A DNA stretch of 64,000 bases from Romanomermis culicivorax (lineage: Eukaryota; Nematoda; Enoplea; Mermithida; Mermithidae), in the NCBI GenBank assembly GCA_963922205.1, contig CAWUHX010000316.1:186001-250000 (forward strand). The letters run 5' to 3'. Under the pieces are notes generated by a model that was not told where the DNA came from, did no database searches, and was given only the letters and a program-made list of their open reading frames with translations. Both the position numbers and the translations under genes were made by a program. Within the stretch, counting starts at the first letter, position 1; every line of letters starts with the position of its first letter. Below are positions 1 through 11,545 of the stretch, piece by piece.

Positions 1-908
1 CGAAAAGATGCGTTTTGGTGGACTTTAAAGGGTCAAAATCTCAAAATTTACCGGCGCTTCGCGCCGGTCGTGGGTATAATCTTAACTATTTTCTATCAGG
101 CGCGGCCGTTAGCATATCTACTTCGACTTACCAATTAATACTCTACAGTTTCCATTAATCAAGTTAGCTCGTTTCATTTTCTAATCGTTAACAGTCCATT
201 ATGTCGCCCAAAATTGAGATTTTTCATCAATTCTCTCAATTTTTCCTCTCGATGCCTAGAATTTTTTAAACGTTTGCAACCTGGACTTCGTTTATTGAAG
301 ATGGAAATTGAAGAAATCATTCTAGACTGCGATTTTAGGACTTCAATTCATGAATATCTGTTGGAGAAATTTATTTTCTTGCGTTTTAGAATATAAAAAC
401 CCGAAAATTTTTCCGGCGCTCGGCGCCGGAATGGGGAACAGATTACAGTTCATCAGTTTAATTTTAATTTATTTCTCAACGTTGTGAAGATTCATTTTCC
501 AGCGTTTTAGAAAGTGAATATTCAAAAAAATTTTCTGCGCTCTGCGCCAGATCAAGAGCTAAATAAAATTGGATGATTATAATCGGAACCACTGATATGT
601 CAATAGAGCGGATAAATTCCTGAGAACTTTATCGTTAACATGCTTCACCTGCTCCTGTAGAACACCAATATATTCTTCATGAGCTCATTTTTAACAAACA
701 TAACCAGAATTTTCTCAATTTTTTTCTCATTTCTGCAGGTTTCTGACTCCAAATACAACTAAATGCTTGAGTATGCTCCTAAAATGCATAAAAAAGCATC
801 CGTAGCCACTTTATAAGCGTTTTTAAAAATGAGGAAAATTTTTGGAAAATGAAAAAAATTTTGGGTCCGGTTCTCATGTGGAAAAAATCTTCGAGGAAAA
901 AAACGGTG
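1..908 (+). mobile_element. Family B element (B1), left end outside window
   Basis: Non-coding repeat entering from the window edge and ending in AACGGTG. It is about 90% alike by eye to B4 and B5 and carries the recurring blocks GGCGCGGCCGTTAGCATATC and the palindromic CCGGCGCTTCGCGCCGG. The small reading frame at 214-396 is not conserved between copies and is not a gene. Family identity follows from the complete copies B4 and B5, which have terminal inverted repeats CACCGTTTTT/AAACGGTG and 8-bp TSDs. No TSD can be tested here. Confidence 0.75.
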
Positions 909-945
909 CTGTTCACAGTTTTTTCCTCAATCGACCATTTTTGAG

Positions 946-1138
946 CATACCTGTACTTGGGGGGGGGGACCCCCCAACTTGGCCAACCATATACCTAACC
1001 ACCCCAGTTTGGAAAAAATTAGCAAAAAAGTGTATGTTTTTTGGCATTTTTGGGAAAAATTTCGACTTTTTTCGACCCCCTCCCCCCAATTTTCGGATTT
1101 ACTCCCCTCCCCAACTGGTCGAACATTTTACATGTATG
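946..1138 (+). mobile_element. Family A MITE (A1), TSD TTTTTGAG
   Basis: 193-bp element starting CATACCTGTACTTGG and ending ACATGTATG, flanked on both sides by TTTTTGAG (938-945 and 1139-1146). Internally it has the family signature: a G tract, CCAACTTGGCCAACCATAT, a middle block with CGACTTTTTTCGACCCC, and CCAACTGGTCG near the far end. Frames through it are driven by G and C tracts and are not genes. It sits inside another repeat, whose sequence recurs in reverse orientation near 60010-60150. Confidence 0.9.
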
Positions 1139-1290
1139 TTTTTGAGGAACTTCTTTTGAAATTGAGAAAAATTTTTTTGTACTTAGGCACCAATTTGAGG
1201 AAAATTTTTTTGATAGTTTCCTGTTTAGAGGTGCATTTTACGGCCCATATCTGTACATACCTGTAAGAGGTCCGACCAGTTGGGGGGGGG

Positions 1291-3165
1291 CAGGGTTGGG
1301 AAAAAATCCATTTTCAAAATTTAGAATTTGGGTTTATTAGGGTTTTTTTGGGTTTCTTAGGGTTTTTGGGGTTTTTCTGGGTTTAATCAGGGTTTTTTTT
1401 ATTTCAGAATTGTGGATCTGAATTAAGTATTAAAAAAATACAACATCCCTAAACTTTTACTATTCGTGAAGCAAAACATTTTCAGATCATTTATCCTGAT
1501 TTTAAGCAAAAATACACAGATTCTTCATCATAACAAATAAAATCATATGCTAATGCACCATAAAGAAAATTTTTGGCATTGAATTTTATGAAGATTAGCT
1601 TTTCGATTGATGAAGATGACAATCGATTATGCAAATGCAACTTGTTGTGAACAAAGCCAAATGTTGAAAAATAACGTTCTGGACACCAGAATGGAAAACA
1701 CCTGATTATAACATGACAAAAAAATTTTGCTTGCTTTCTTAAAAAACGTACTCTCGGCAATTTTTTGGAACAAAGGTCACGTTTTGCTTTCCAACAACCA
1801 ATGTTGCATAGCAGATTTTTGGTCACTCTCTAGCATTTTGTAACGAAACGTATTTTTTCTTCATCTTCACTTGCTAAGATCTTTTAGTCATTGAGTTGTT
1901 TGAAAATTGTGATTCTGCATGGTGAAAAAAGTTTGATGCTTCTTTCTTCAACATTCATACTGCTTAGAGCCATTCAACCAGCATTACTTGGCGGTCCATT
2001 TTCAACCCATTTTTGGACCTGAAAAGCCGTCAGCTTCCTCTTTTTCCAGTGGGTTTGCTGTCTCCCTCAAAATTTTAGAGCTGCTCAAGTCAGCTCACGA
2101 AATACTGATGGCTGAACTTTAGCAGCACTAGCACTGCTCATAAGTGCTCAGGCCCCATGAGCAGTAAAATCTGCCTAATATTCAGGTAAACTACCGAATC
2201 AAATAACTTCAGCCAAAAGACAATTCAAACATAAGTCAAATTTATTGAATATGAATCTTTAGCAATTAGCTTTTCGATTAAAATAACTCAACTCAACAGA
2301 ACAGTCATAAGAACCGAATCGAATAGCACTAAAAAGTATCCTGAAATGAAAATTTACGATAGCATTTGATTTGTTTGTTGTGTTGTGTGATATCAGCTCA
2401 AATCTGTTGTCATGTCAGTGTCAGAAAAGACTGCATTGCAGTAACTAAAGTTAGCTCAACCCTCCATTTTATCGTTAAATCAGGAAGAAACTTGTATTCC
2501 TGAGAACGAAATGAAAAAAAAAAGAATTTGAACGAGTATATTTTAGCTGAAACTATCAAATTTGCTCAAATAGTTTGACACTTGAGAAAGCCAACCTGCA
2601 CATTTTCAAAGCGTGGAATGGCAACAGAAAAATCCTACATACATCAAGAATCGAATCTGGTCCACCAGCCTATAAACTTAATGCGTGTACCACTACACAA
2701 TTTCCCCAGAAAGTATCAACACTATATTCCTTTAAGACCCTTGATACTATTTAAACTAAAAAGAGCCTCTACAGCGCTGCGCCCTCAGCTGCTGTACCCT
2801 AAGTCTAAGCCTGAGGAAAATTTTAAAGGACAAATAAATGTCTACTCACTAATCACAGAAATCGATGAAAATCGAAATTATTAAAATACTAAACTCAAAT
2901 CAGATTTCTAAATTCGTTGACTTTCGACAATAGAGAGTAATATTTCCAACATGGTCTGAAAATCCTATAATAAAATAAATAATATCCTGAAATCCTGAAA
3001 ATAGTTATGTGAATTTTGTGGCAAAAATTCATTTCGGGCGCCAAGCCCCCGAAATGAATTTTACCCAATGAATTTTTTTCCTAAAAAAACCCAAAAACCC
3101 AGAAATGTCCAATTTTTTAACCCAAAAAACCCATCAACCCAAAAACCCAATGCCCGCCAACCCTG
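1291..3165 (-). mobile_element. hAT-like element M1
   Basis: 1875-bp element with ends CAGGGTTGGG and CCAACCCTG. It is flanked by GGGGGGGG (1283-1290) and GGGAGGGG (3166-3173), a plausible 8-bp TSD inside a G tract. It carries a decayed hATC-type coding remnant (1491-1826) and shares both ends and this remnant, in opposite orientation, with M2 (29315-30677). T/G-rich subterminal runs resembling TTTAGGG belong to the element end. A frame at 2582-2884 was not recognised. Confidence 0.8.
1491..1826 (-). pseudogene. hAT transposase C-terminal (hATC dimerisation) relic in M1
   Basis: A 111-codon frame whose centre reads STFGFVHNKLHLHNRLSS followed by SIEKLIFIKFNAKNF. This fits the hATC pattern (FSxxGxxxxxxRxRL...EKLxFxKxN) that makes hAT transposases dimerise. 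The same segment is at 30102-30488 in M2. The rest of the transposase and the catalytic DDE residues are not recoverable, so this is a fragment, not a working enzyme. Confidence 0.6.
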
Positions 3166-3579
3166 GGGAGGGGGTCGCAAAAAGTCGAAATTTTTTCCAA
3201 AAAAGGCCAAAAACATACACTTTTTTGCCAATTTTTTCTAATTTTGTTCAAACTGGAGGGGGGTTAGGTATATGGTTGGCCAAGTTGGGGGGGCCCTACC
3301 TGTAAGAGGTCCGACCAGTTGAGGGGAGGGTAAACCCAAAATTTCTGCAGTTGGGGGTGGGGGTCCTCCCCCCAATTACAAGTATGGGTCCCCCAACCCC
3401 CCCCCCCCAATTACAGGTATGTTTTTTCGAGAATTTGACGAAAAGCAAGATTTTTCTCAGTCATTTTCCCGAAGTCTTTTTGGGGTCTTTAAAGAGATTT
3501 TGACATTTCTGTGATTAAAACATTTTGAGTCCAAGTAGGAATTCTAGCCGGTTGAAGAATCAAAATTCTTGGTTGCTTT

Positions 3580-4061
3580 CAGGTCCGTATCTAGAGGGGA
3601 AAGCATACCTGTAAGAGGTCCGACCAGTTGGGCATACCTGTAAGAGGTCCGACCAGTTGGGGAGGGGGGGGGGGGGTCGAAAAAGTCGAAATTTTCCTCA
3701 AAAAGGCCAAAAACATACACTTTTTTGCCAATTTTTTCTAATTTTTCTCAAACTGGGGGTAGGGGTTGGTTATATGGTTAGCCAACTTTGGGTGCATCCC
3801 CCCCCAACCTCCCAATTACAGGTATGAGGGGTAAGGGGTAGGGAATTCCCCTCCTAAATTTTTTTTAGGGAAAAATTTTCAGCAATATCATATTTACATA
3901 CATTTGGTCAAACATAAAATTTAGACACTAATCGAAGCACACATAAACTAACTGAAAATAAGTCGTCTTAAAATGATTTTGATTTTCTTTTTATTCAGTA
4001 AATTCTAAAAAATTTTGGAAAATTCCCCTCCAGTTTTTTGAAAATCCTAGATACGGGTGTG
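3580..4061 (+). mobile_element. hAT-like MITE N1, TSD GTTGCTTT
   Basis: 482-bp element with ends CAGGTCCGTATCTAG and CTAGATACGGGTGTG, flanked by perfect GTTGCTTT repeats (3572-3579 and 4062-4069). It contains the nested family A copy A3. Shared segments with N2 (AATTCCCC, AATATCATATTTACATAC) define a family. It is non-coding. Confidence 0.85.
3604..3826 (+). mobile_element. Family A MITE (A3) with duplicated left end, inside N1
   Basis: Starts CATACCTGTAAGAGGTCC at 3604. A second copy of the same left end begins at 3633, so the terminus is duplicated in direct orientation. The right end is ATTACAGGTATG at 3826. Flanks AGGGGAAAG and AGGGGTAAG are similar, but the 8-bp register is unclear. Confidence 0.75.
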
Positions 4062-4331
4062 GTTGCTTTCCTAGTTTTTTGAATTGTAGTCTGCCCGACT
4101 GAAAAATCATTGAATTAACTGAAAAATTATGTAAATTTTCTGTCTAGGAAATAAAAGTTGAAAAGATTTATTTCCCAGCGTTCTAGAATATCAAAATCAT
4201 AGAAAAATTTTCGTTGCTAGGTGCCGAACTAGTCACTTTTACCAATATTTTCACTTTCTCTTCAAAACTCGAAAATTTAGTTTTAAAAGCCTAAAACCGA
4301 CGTGAATCCAATGAAATAAAAGAAAACCAGC

Positions 4332-4484
4332 TACGGCTGTGCGCAGGATTTTTTCATGTGGTGAGGGCGGACTAGATCTTTTTGCTGAATAGCCCTAAAA
4401 AATGTTGATTTTACGCAATACACTGTGTGCATGCTGCCCTAACGAGGGGCGGCCGCCCCTGCCCCCCCTTTGTGCATGGCCCTG
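4332..4484 (+). mobile_element. Short family G MITE (G1)
   Basis: 153-bp element with ends TACGGCTGTGCGCAGG and CATGGCCCTG, flanked by AAACCAGC and AAACTAGC (one mismatch). Its left half matches, in reverse orientation, the right end of G2 (13610-13699), including GGGCGGACTAGAT. It contains a GGGGCGGCCGCCCC palindrome. Non-coding. Confidence 0.7.
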
Positions 4485-4764
4485 AAACTAGCTTTTAATG
4501 GTTTCCCGTTAAAATTAAGCTAATTTATTGATTCTAGAGTGAGCAACAAAAAATCTATCTGTGCAACCAAAATTTTTCTTCAAGATGTGCAACCTGGCCT
4601 GTGCATAAAAAAGCCCTGTGGTCAAGTTCATACTTTTATATCAGACTGTCAGCTGTTCAGAATCAGTTTTAAAACTTTTTTTTCATTGTTATGTTTTTAT
4701 CAAAGATTACTGTTTGATTTACTTGTTATGTCAAAAATTAGGTTGTTTTACGTCATCGAAGAAA

Positions 4765-5360
4765 TGTAAGAAATAAAGAAAGAAACAAACTTATTAAATG
4801 CAAAGAAATACAAGTGTAAATACGAATAATACAGAAAAGCTCATGGACATACCTGTACTTGGGGAGGGGGAACCCCCCCCCCCAACTTGGCCAACTATGT
4901 ACCCAACACCCCGACCCCCCCCCCTCCAGTTTGGAAAAAATTAAAAAAATTTGCAAAAAAGTGTATGTTTTTTGGCCTATTTTGGGAAAAATTCCGACTT
5001 TTTTCGACCCCCACCCCCCAAATTTCGGATTTACCCCCCCCCCCCCCCCCCAATTGGTCGGAGGTCTTACAGGTATGCTCATGGACGTGACAAAAGCACA
5101 TGTGAATTGAGCTTTAAAAAATGACTCAATTTATAGATCGAAAACAGGGCATATTGTTCGTATGAATGATATCATTTGGTGAAGAATTCCAAACATCAAT
5201 ATTTCGCAAGCAAAAGTCATGTTTTAAAGTGTTAGAGTTATATTTCGATTTATACAATTCAAATAAGTTGGAAGCGCGATAATTGAATGGATTCAAAGTG
5301 AAAAACAAATTGGGTGGAATAACTTTAAATTTCAAAATTAAGAATATGTAAGATAAGGTT
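4765..5360 (-). pseudogene. 3' end of a non-LTR retrotransposon (LINE X1), split by A4
   Basis: The minus-strand frame at 5126-5335 encodes the C-terminus of a reverse-transcriptase protein and is nearly the same as the end of LINE X2 (shared FCLRNIDVWNSSPNDI). The 3' tail runs to an A/T-rich end with AATAAG/AATAAA-type runs near 4770-4800. Only the end is present (5'-truncated), and A4 is inserted at CTCATGGA. No catalytic residues are included. Confidence 0.75.
4848..5077 (+). mobile_element. Family A MITE (A4), TSD CTCATGGA
   Basis: 230-bp element CATACCTGTACTTGG...CTTACAGGTATG, flanked by perfect CTCATGGA (4840-4847 and 5078-5085). The uninterrupted site is seen in LINE X2 near 61558-61565, where CTCATGGA occurs once. 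That confirms the TSD by comparison with an empty site. The proline- and glycine-rich frames across it on both strands are tract artefacts. Confidence 0.95.
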
Positions 5361-5757
5361 ATGCCGTTGAATTATTTTCTAGCTTGGCTCATGTAAACTC
5401 ACTCAAATATTTATTACAAGCAGGTCATAGCTCATATCTTGCAGAAAAAATGTGGGTGTTTTGGCGGAATAAGATGTTAATGAGAAACGTTCAAAAAACA
5501 CATAAGAAATGATTTTGAGCAATTTTTAAGCTATGAAATTAAAAAAATGGATTTTTCAGCATGAGGAAAAACTTTTTGGGGTCTTTTCTCAAATGGGGCA
5601 AAAAGTTTTGAGCAAAAAAACACTGGCACTGTTTCTTTTTTCCATGAACTTTTTTATACAAATGTGGAAAAAGGTCTAATTGGGAATTGCGGAGAGTTTC
5701 CGTCCTTAAATCCTATGGGTTAATAAAGAAACACTTAAACAACATTGTGACTACAAA

Positions 5758-6263
5758 CGTACCTGTATCCAGGATTTTCAAAAATGGGGGGGGGGGATTT
5801 TCCAAAATTTGTTTAGAATTTACTGAATAACAAGAAAACATACCTGTAATTGGGGTAAGTTGGGCGGGGGGACCGCCACCCCAACTTGGCCAACCATATA
5901 CCCAACCGCCCCAGCCTCCCAGACTTGAAAAAAATTGGCAAAAAAGTGCCTTCTTTCGGCCTTTTTTGGGAAAATTTTTGACTTTTTTCGACCCCCTCCC
6001 CCAAAATTTTATGTTTCCCCCCCCCAACTGGTTGGACCTCTTACAGGTATGCAAGAAAATCATTTTTTCTGTTAAGACGACTTATTTTCAGTAAGTTATG
6101 TGTGCTTGGATCAGTGGCTAAATTCTTTGTTTGACAAAAAGTATGTAAATTTAATAATTTAATTTGGAAATTGTGATGTATAAGTACAATGATATTGCTG
6201 AAAATTTTTAATGTAAAAAAATTTAGGGGGAATTCCCCCCTTCCGCCTCTAAATACAGGTCTG
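5758..6263 (+). mobile_element. hAT-like MITE N2, TSD ACTACAAA
   Basis: 506-bp element with ends CGTACCTGTATCCAGG and CTAAATACAGGTCTG, flanked by perfect ACTACAAA (5750-5757 and 6264-6271). A5 is nested within it. It is related to N1 through the ends and the GGGGGAATTCCCCCC block near 6226-6240. Confidence 0.85.
5839..6051 (+). mobile_element. Family A MITE (A5), TSD CAAGAAAA, inside N2
   Basis: 213-bp element from CATACCTGTAATTGGGG to CTTACAGGTATG, flanked by perfect CAAGAAAA (5831-5838 and 6052-6059). It is oriented opposite to copies such as A7. Confidence 0.95.
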
Positions 6264-6299
6264 ACTACAAATTACAACAAAACCCTTCACCCCACTGTT

Positions 6300-6860
6300 C
6301 TTTTCACCGGCCTTTCCCCCAAATAGGGAAAGGGGTGAAACTTTTTTCCTCAACTCGATTTCTTCGCTTAAAAATTCTCATAGACGCTTTATTTAAGTAT
6401 TTTTGAGCTAGAAATCTTCGAAAACTACCTCCATGAACTTTTAGAATCCTTTTTTGTTGAGAAAGGAACAATCGCTTCAAAAAGTTCACGTGTTGATCTT
6501 TCTCAAAGAATGTGTCAAGGAAAAATGCGGATATTCATTAAATATCTATGATAAAATATATCGAAGATTACCAATTAAAACATGAGATAATACGTTCAGG
6601 ATGATGGACTATCAAATATTAAATTCTAAGTGATTGTAGACATGCTAAAAATCGCGCCTGGGCTTGGTAATAAATAATAATAATTATTAAAGGTATAACC
6701 GGCGCGTAGTGGCGGGAATTTTCGAGATTTGGACCTTCGAAAAAGCACCAAATGCATCTTTTCCATCAATACCCCTAAATTTTTTCCATATTTGTGGTAA
6801 AACCTTTAAAAATTTTTCCACATTATAGTGCAAATGTGGAAAAAAATAACAGGGGTGGGC
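6300..6860 (-). repeat. Family C repeat (C0), fragment
   Basis: Non-coding. Contains AACCGGCGCGTAGTGGCGG, a mutated form of the family palindrome GGCGCGAAGCGCCGG, then a tract with TTTCCACATTATAGTGC and GGAAAAAAATAACAG. In the other strand this matches the start of C4 at 55969. Much of the interior is diverged. Confidence 0.55.
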
Positions 6861-7077
6861 CGAGGCTTACACATCAGTATTTTTTGTGCCAAAAAATTTG
6901 ATTGGTCGAAGGATGAATTTCCTTGGTTTTTAGTCATTTTAGGGACCGAAAACGCAAAATTGTCTCGGCGCTTGGCACTGAAATAATAAGTATAATATTA
7001 ATTACATTTATTTCGCAACTAATTCTGAGATTATCAATGACCGATAAATGAATAGAAATGGATAACTTCCACTCACC

Positions 7078-8478
7078 AGGGTTTTTTTAGGCCAATTAGG
7101 AGTCATGGCTCCTAGATATTCTGATTGCCTCCTAAAATTTTAGGGGCACAAGCTAAATCGACTTGTAAAAATTAGAGATTAAAGACCCTTTTTGATTAGG
7201 CGAGTTTCCTTTCCAGATATGCATTCTTATTTCTTATGTGTTTTAAAGAAAAAATACCCACAATTTTCCAGTGTCAAATCAGTTATGATTCTTGGTATCA
7301 TTTCTGTTGTGCGGCTGACAAATGTCGGTCTTATAGCTTTTAAAAATCAGCATGTTATGGATGAATGTTTGACCTTGAATTGTTTTCTCATGTATTTGAC
7401 AAAAATCTAAATTTTTCTAGATTATTTTCACAAAATCGTTGTCTGGTCTGTCAGAATTTTCGACTTTCATGAATATAAGTTTTTACATTTAGAAAATGAT
7501 TAAGACATTATCAGTATCAGAAAGTGACAGAGGTTCTTCTTTCTGGAGAAGCCATCCAAATTCTTTGTTGCTTGCCTAATTTTTGAATTTTAGTTTGCCC
7601 CACTGAAAATACTTTGAACTCACTGAAGAATTAGACTTTTCATGCAGGAAATAATTATTAAAAATATTTATTTTCCAATGCTATAGAATATCAAAATCCA
7701 AAATTTTCTTCCGATGCTAATCTCCGGCATTAGTTAACGATATCCAAGTCTGAAATAAAATACCTATCACACTTTTTTATGCTTTATACGTTTGAAAACA
7801 GTAATAAATAATTATGATTGGTAAGTTACTGGCTCTAGATGTATCAGATTGAAAATGTAAGAAAAATGTTTGAATGCTTTCGCCAACCAAATGGTGAAAA
7901 CATCACGATTGATCATGGGTAATTGCTGAAGAATATGCTGAAAAATATAATTTTACCACGTTTGAAATGCCTCGAAATACATAAGCTAGCCTTTGGATTT
8001 TTCCTCCAAAACTCAGGAAATTCAATTTTAAAAGTCAGGAACTGACGTGAAGCAAATACAAGGGAAGTAACTTTTAATTATTTTTCTGATGAAATTAAGC
8101 GAATTTATCAATTTTAGAGTGAGCAACTGAAAATGTATTTGTGCAGCCAAACTTTTTCCCCCAGTTGCACATTGCAATCTAGCTTTTGCAAAAATAACCC
8201 TGATGATTGATTTGAATAATAACTGATCTAAATATGTGACCCTTATTATTCTGTGTTTGATTGAGAATGTATTCAAAATGATTGATCTGTTATGTGAGCT
8301 TCTAGTGCGATTTTTAAGAGTATTTTTGGATAAATTCATTGAAAAGAAAACATTTTTTATACTCCCACATTCGTTTACAAGCTTTTTTGGTTTGGCTTAT
8401 TGAACTTCAGATTGGCCGGCAAAATTTCTATTCTTGGGGCCAATTGGCCTGTGGAGAAAAAATAAAAAATAAAACCCT
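7078..8478. mobile_element. Candidate hAT-like element with CAGGGTTTT ends, containing family H sequence
   Basis: Begins CAGGGTTTTTTTAGGCCAATTAGGAGTCATGGC and ends CCAATTGGCC...AAATAAAACCCTG. Both ends resemble those of S1 (45978-46874). Positions about 7190-8208 hold a family H copy. Flanks CTTCCACT and CTTCTACT are similar but offset by 3 bp on the left, so the boundary is uncertain. No gene is visible. Confidence 0.45.
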
Positions 8479-9260
8479 GCTTCTACTGTTCATTTAGTGT
8501 GATTGGAAACTGAAATTTTTATTTTTGGTGTTTGATTCGAACAGAAAAATTGACATTGTTAGCAGAATTTTTCAACCAAATATTTATGTGATGCGATTTT
8601 CAGCTCAGTTTTTCTCAGGAGAAAGTAATTACATCCTTGATTTATTTACATCAATGTTAAGAAGAAATTGGTAGCCCAAAATTAAAGAGAAATATAAAAT
8701 GCCTGAAAAATTCTCTAAAAATATCTGAATTCTCGCAGCATCTATTCTCTTCTCAAACTGTAGAAACTGTTTTCTCGATCAGTTTTTCTTAATCCCACTC
8801 ACATGGTTAGATAAAATAGAGTTGGCACCAGTGTTTTACAGTACAAATGAAAATTTTAGCACAAAACAATTTTTCATCACTCAACAGTCGTCAATACTCA
8901 GCATCAATGGACTTGTTAGGACTTGTTTGTTATATACCCATTTGCATCAATAAGGACAAACTAAAAAAAGCTTTTTGTGAAGTATTTTACTAGTGCATGT
9001 TCTGTGCCTTGTTGCATTCATAGTCTTCTTATGTGGAAAAATTTTGAAGTACAAGCAGGTTTTGAGGGGTCATTTGTACCATTACAAATACACATACACT
9101 GATTCACATGATTTTTATGCTAATTAGTGTGGTGTGAAAGTATCTCTAGCAATGTTTTTATCAAACAGGTTTTCAAACAACAAACAAACAGTTTTCAAAC
9201 AGGTTTAAAGGTTTTCAGTATGTTTTTAGGCAGGGAAAAATTTTTTGTGTGCACAAAAAA
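8479..9260. other. No recognisable feature
   Basis: AT-rich sequence without a long frame. A short direct repeat of GTTTTCAAACA occurs near 9160-9200. No resemblance to the other repeats of the window was noticed. Confidence 0.5.
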
Positions 9261-9264
9261 TCAC

Positions 9265-10640
9265 TGACTTACAGGGCTTTTTTGCACACAGCAACCAAAT
9301 TTCAGTCTGTGCAACAGAGTGCCCCATGGGGAGGGGTATGAGGGGGGTATTACCCCTACCTAAAGTCCTTAAAAACGAGCACTGGTTGCCTAATTTAGAG
9401 ACAAAATGACGTGTTTAGTAGACATTTAGCTAACACTACTCCTGCAAATTTTCAATTTTACCCCTACCTGAAAAATCTGACCTTGGGGACCTCTGCTGTG
9501 CAACCAAATTTTTTCTGTCAAGTTGCACAGTAAAATGTGAAGCCTGTGTTATGTTTAGGGGTCTCTCTGCTTAAGTCCGAAGACCTCAGCAATATGACTA
9601 AAGAGGTCTATTGTCTTGTACCAAACTAGCTACCGTAGGTCACTCAAATGAGCTTCCTATTGGTAAAGGCTGATACAGTGCAACAGTTCTTTAGCAGAGC
9701 TAAACACAACCTTCAGTTGTGTTTCAGCAACTGTTTCAGCAACAAGCAGCTTGCACCAGAAAAGCTACCAGAGCACCCCAGAGAACCCAATGGCTCTCAT
9801 AAAAGTCGGAAATGTGAGATGCTGCTGTAGGAGATTATGTAGCCCGATATAAAATCAATTGCCACTATACAATCGATAAACAAACACCAATCGGCCGTCC
9901 CACTTTATTGGTGTAAAATGACAATAACAAAATTATGGCCGATGGGCAGCTCACACAAAATACACATAAATTATGAGAATCATCATAACACGTCACTTAT
10001 TGCCTTTTTAAAGGCAGTCATGCCCACGTAATGATGCCTTCTGGCCACTTTCACAATTTGCATGGATGGAATGCCTGCTACTGTAAGTGCATCCCCAACA
10101 CCTGACTGCCCTTTTGATTAGGTTATTGGGGTTCCTGTCTGGAGATGCATTTTTGTGCATTATGAAAGGGAAAATACCAAAAATTTCCCAGCGCTCCATG
10201 CCGGATTTTGATTATTTAATAATTTTTCTATATTATTCCAGTACATGATTAGAAAATATCATTCTAGTTGATGGTTTCAGCTTTTAGTTATCAGCATATT
10301 GCGGATAAATCCTTTGTTCCTGTGTTATTTTTTGGTAAATTTAACAAAAAGCTAGATTTTCCTTGGTTATTTCCCCAAATTTTTTTTGCCATTTTTAAAA
10401 ACATTTTGACATTCGTGTGATCAGAATATTTTGAGTCTAAGCAGAAATTCTTGCTGATTGAAGAGTCGAAATTGTTGGTTGCTCTCCCATAGTTTTTGAA
10501 TTGTAGTCTACCTGATCGAAAATTATCAAATTCACTGGAAAATTAAACCGTTCTCGGAAATAAAAGTTGAAAAGATTCAAATTTGCAGCAATCTAACATA
10601 TCAAAGGCCAAGGAAAATTTTCAGTGCTTCCCCCCGAACA
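9265..10640. repeat. Family H repeat (H3) with an inserted dispersed repeat
   Basis: Starts with a GGGCTTTTTTGCACACAGC end and later carries CTGACTGCCCTTTTGATTAGG (10104 onward), which recurs at about 50865. Between them (about 9547-10100) lies a different repeat beginning TTATGTTTAGGGGTCTC, of which a second diverged copy is at 40985-41150. The frame at 9648-9830 lies in that repeat and is not supported as a gene. Confidence 0.5.
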
Positions 10641-10869
10641 AGTTATACTCATAGGTTTTTCCCTAAAATATTAAGGCAAATGCTTAAAGAAGAGAGACGA
10701 AGCTTCAAATCATTCTATATTGCAATTTTATCAAGTGTTTGGATTTGGATTGTTACATCAATTGGCAAAAATACTGAATTGATTGTTTCATTTATTGTCC
10801 ATCTTCTAGAGTTTAGTTTGCATAGCAGATGAAAGTGAGGAAGGGCAGAAAGATGCAACAGTCACCTCC

Positions 10870-11512
10870 ATGTGTTTGAACAAAATAGGTCTAGTTGATA
10901 ATAATACCATGACACTTCACACGATTTTTAAAGTGGAAATCAACAAAATTGGATTTATTTCATTAAATAACAATATCTTTAAAAAGAAGACATTGATTTA
11001 TATCTGGGTTGAGCTTGAATCCAAAAATCCCGAGAATATTATACTGAATAATGTTTTGATGTTGAATAATAATATGCTCAAACTTTGTTATGATACAAAA
11101 GAAAAACAGGATTGACCAGTTATCTAAAATTATAATTTGTTTAATTTAAAGTCAATGTTATTAATCCACGTCCACCTCATATTAAGAAAATTGAGACATT
11201 TGTATGGAAATATATATAGCGAATTCTAAAGTTGAAATTTTGGCCTATTGTAAATTAATTTGCCTGAATGTCCTTTCTGTAAAAATTGAATTAACACCAC
11301 ATATTCAAACTCCTGGTGTAGTATGGTTCCATATTCCAGTTATGATAAAATCGATTAAACTACAGTTGTGGTTCTACAGTATCGAAATTTATTTTAAAAA
11401 TGTATTTAATCAGGGCATCTCATATGGAAATTTGCCGAAGCCACTGCCATCAGTCAACTCTTACACATCAGTTACAGCAGCAACAAAAACAGATAACTCA
11501 ACGTCTTGTTGA
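10870..11512 (+). pseudogene. ORF1-like frames upstream of the NADAR frame
   Basis: Two frames (10870-11115 and 11204-11512) encode low-complexity, Asn/Ile/Lys-rich peptides. They sit in the position expected of a LINE first open reading frame. No domain was recognised, and frame changes separate them. They are assigned to the LINE by position and strand only. Confidence 0.3.
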
Positions 11513-11545
11513 TCAACATTTTTAGAATGTTGATCAATTGCGAAT

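Larger units (their letters stand above)
1256..3421 (+). mobile_element. Family A composite (A2) split by hAT element M1
   Basis: A family A left end, CATACCTGTAAGAGGTCC, starts at 1256. After about 35 bp it is interrupted by M1 (1291-3165) and resumes at 3166 with the typical GTCG...AAAGTCGAAATTT block. Two further A-type ends follow (about 3297 and 3373) before a final TTACAGGTATG at 3411-3421. At least two A units are therefore fused or nested. No clean TSD was found for the outermost ends. Confidence 0.7.
3422..4618 (+). repeat. Family H repeat (H1), host of N1, A3 and G1
   Basis: Older non-coding repeat split by N1 (3580-4061) and G1 (4332-4484). Diagnostic blocks are TTTTTGAATTGTAGTCTGCC, TTTATTTCCCAGCG and an end rich in GTGCAACC...AAAGCCCTG at 4618. 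An inverted relative lies at about 59160-60010, and pieces recur near 7190-8208, 9265-10640, 28420-28665, 50804-51049, 57488-57725 and 63767-63900. The CAGGGC terminus suggests a degenerate hAT relative, but no TSD was established. Confidence 0.6.

Noticed and set aside
1317..1405. TTTAGGG-like repeats suggesting a telomere
   Set aside because: Irregular units confined to the end of hAT element M1; equivalent runs occur at the ends of M2 and M3.
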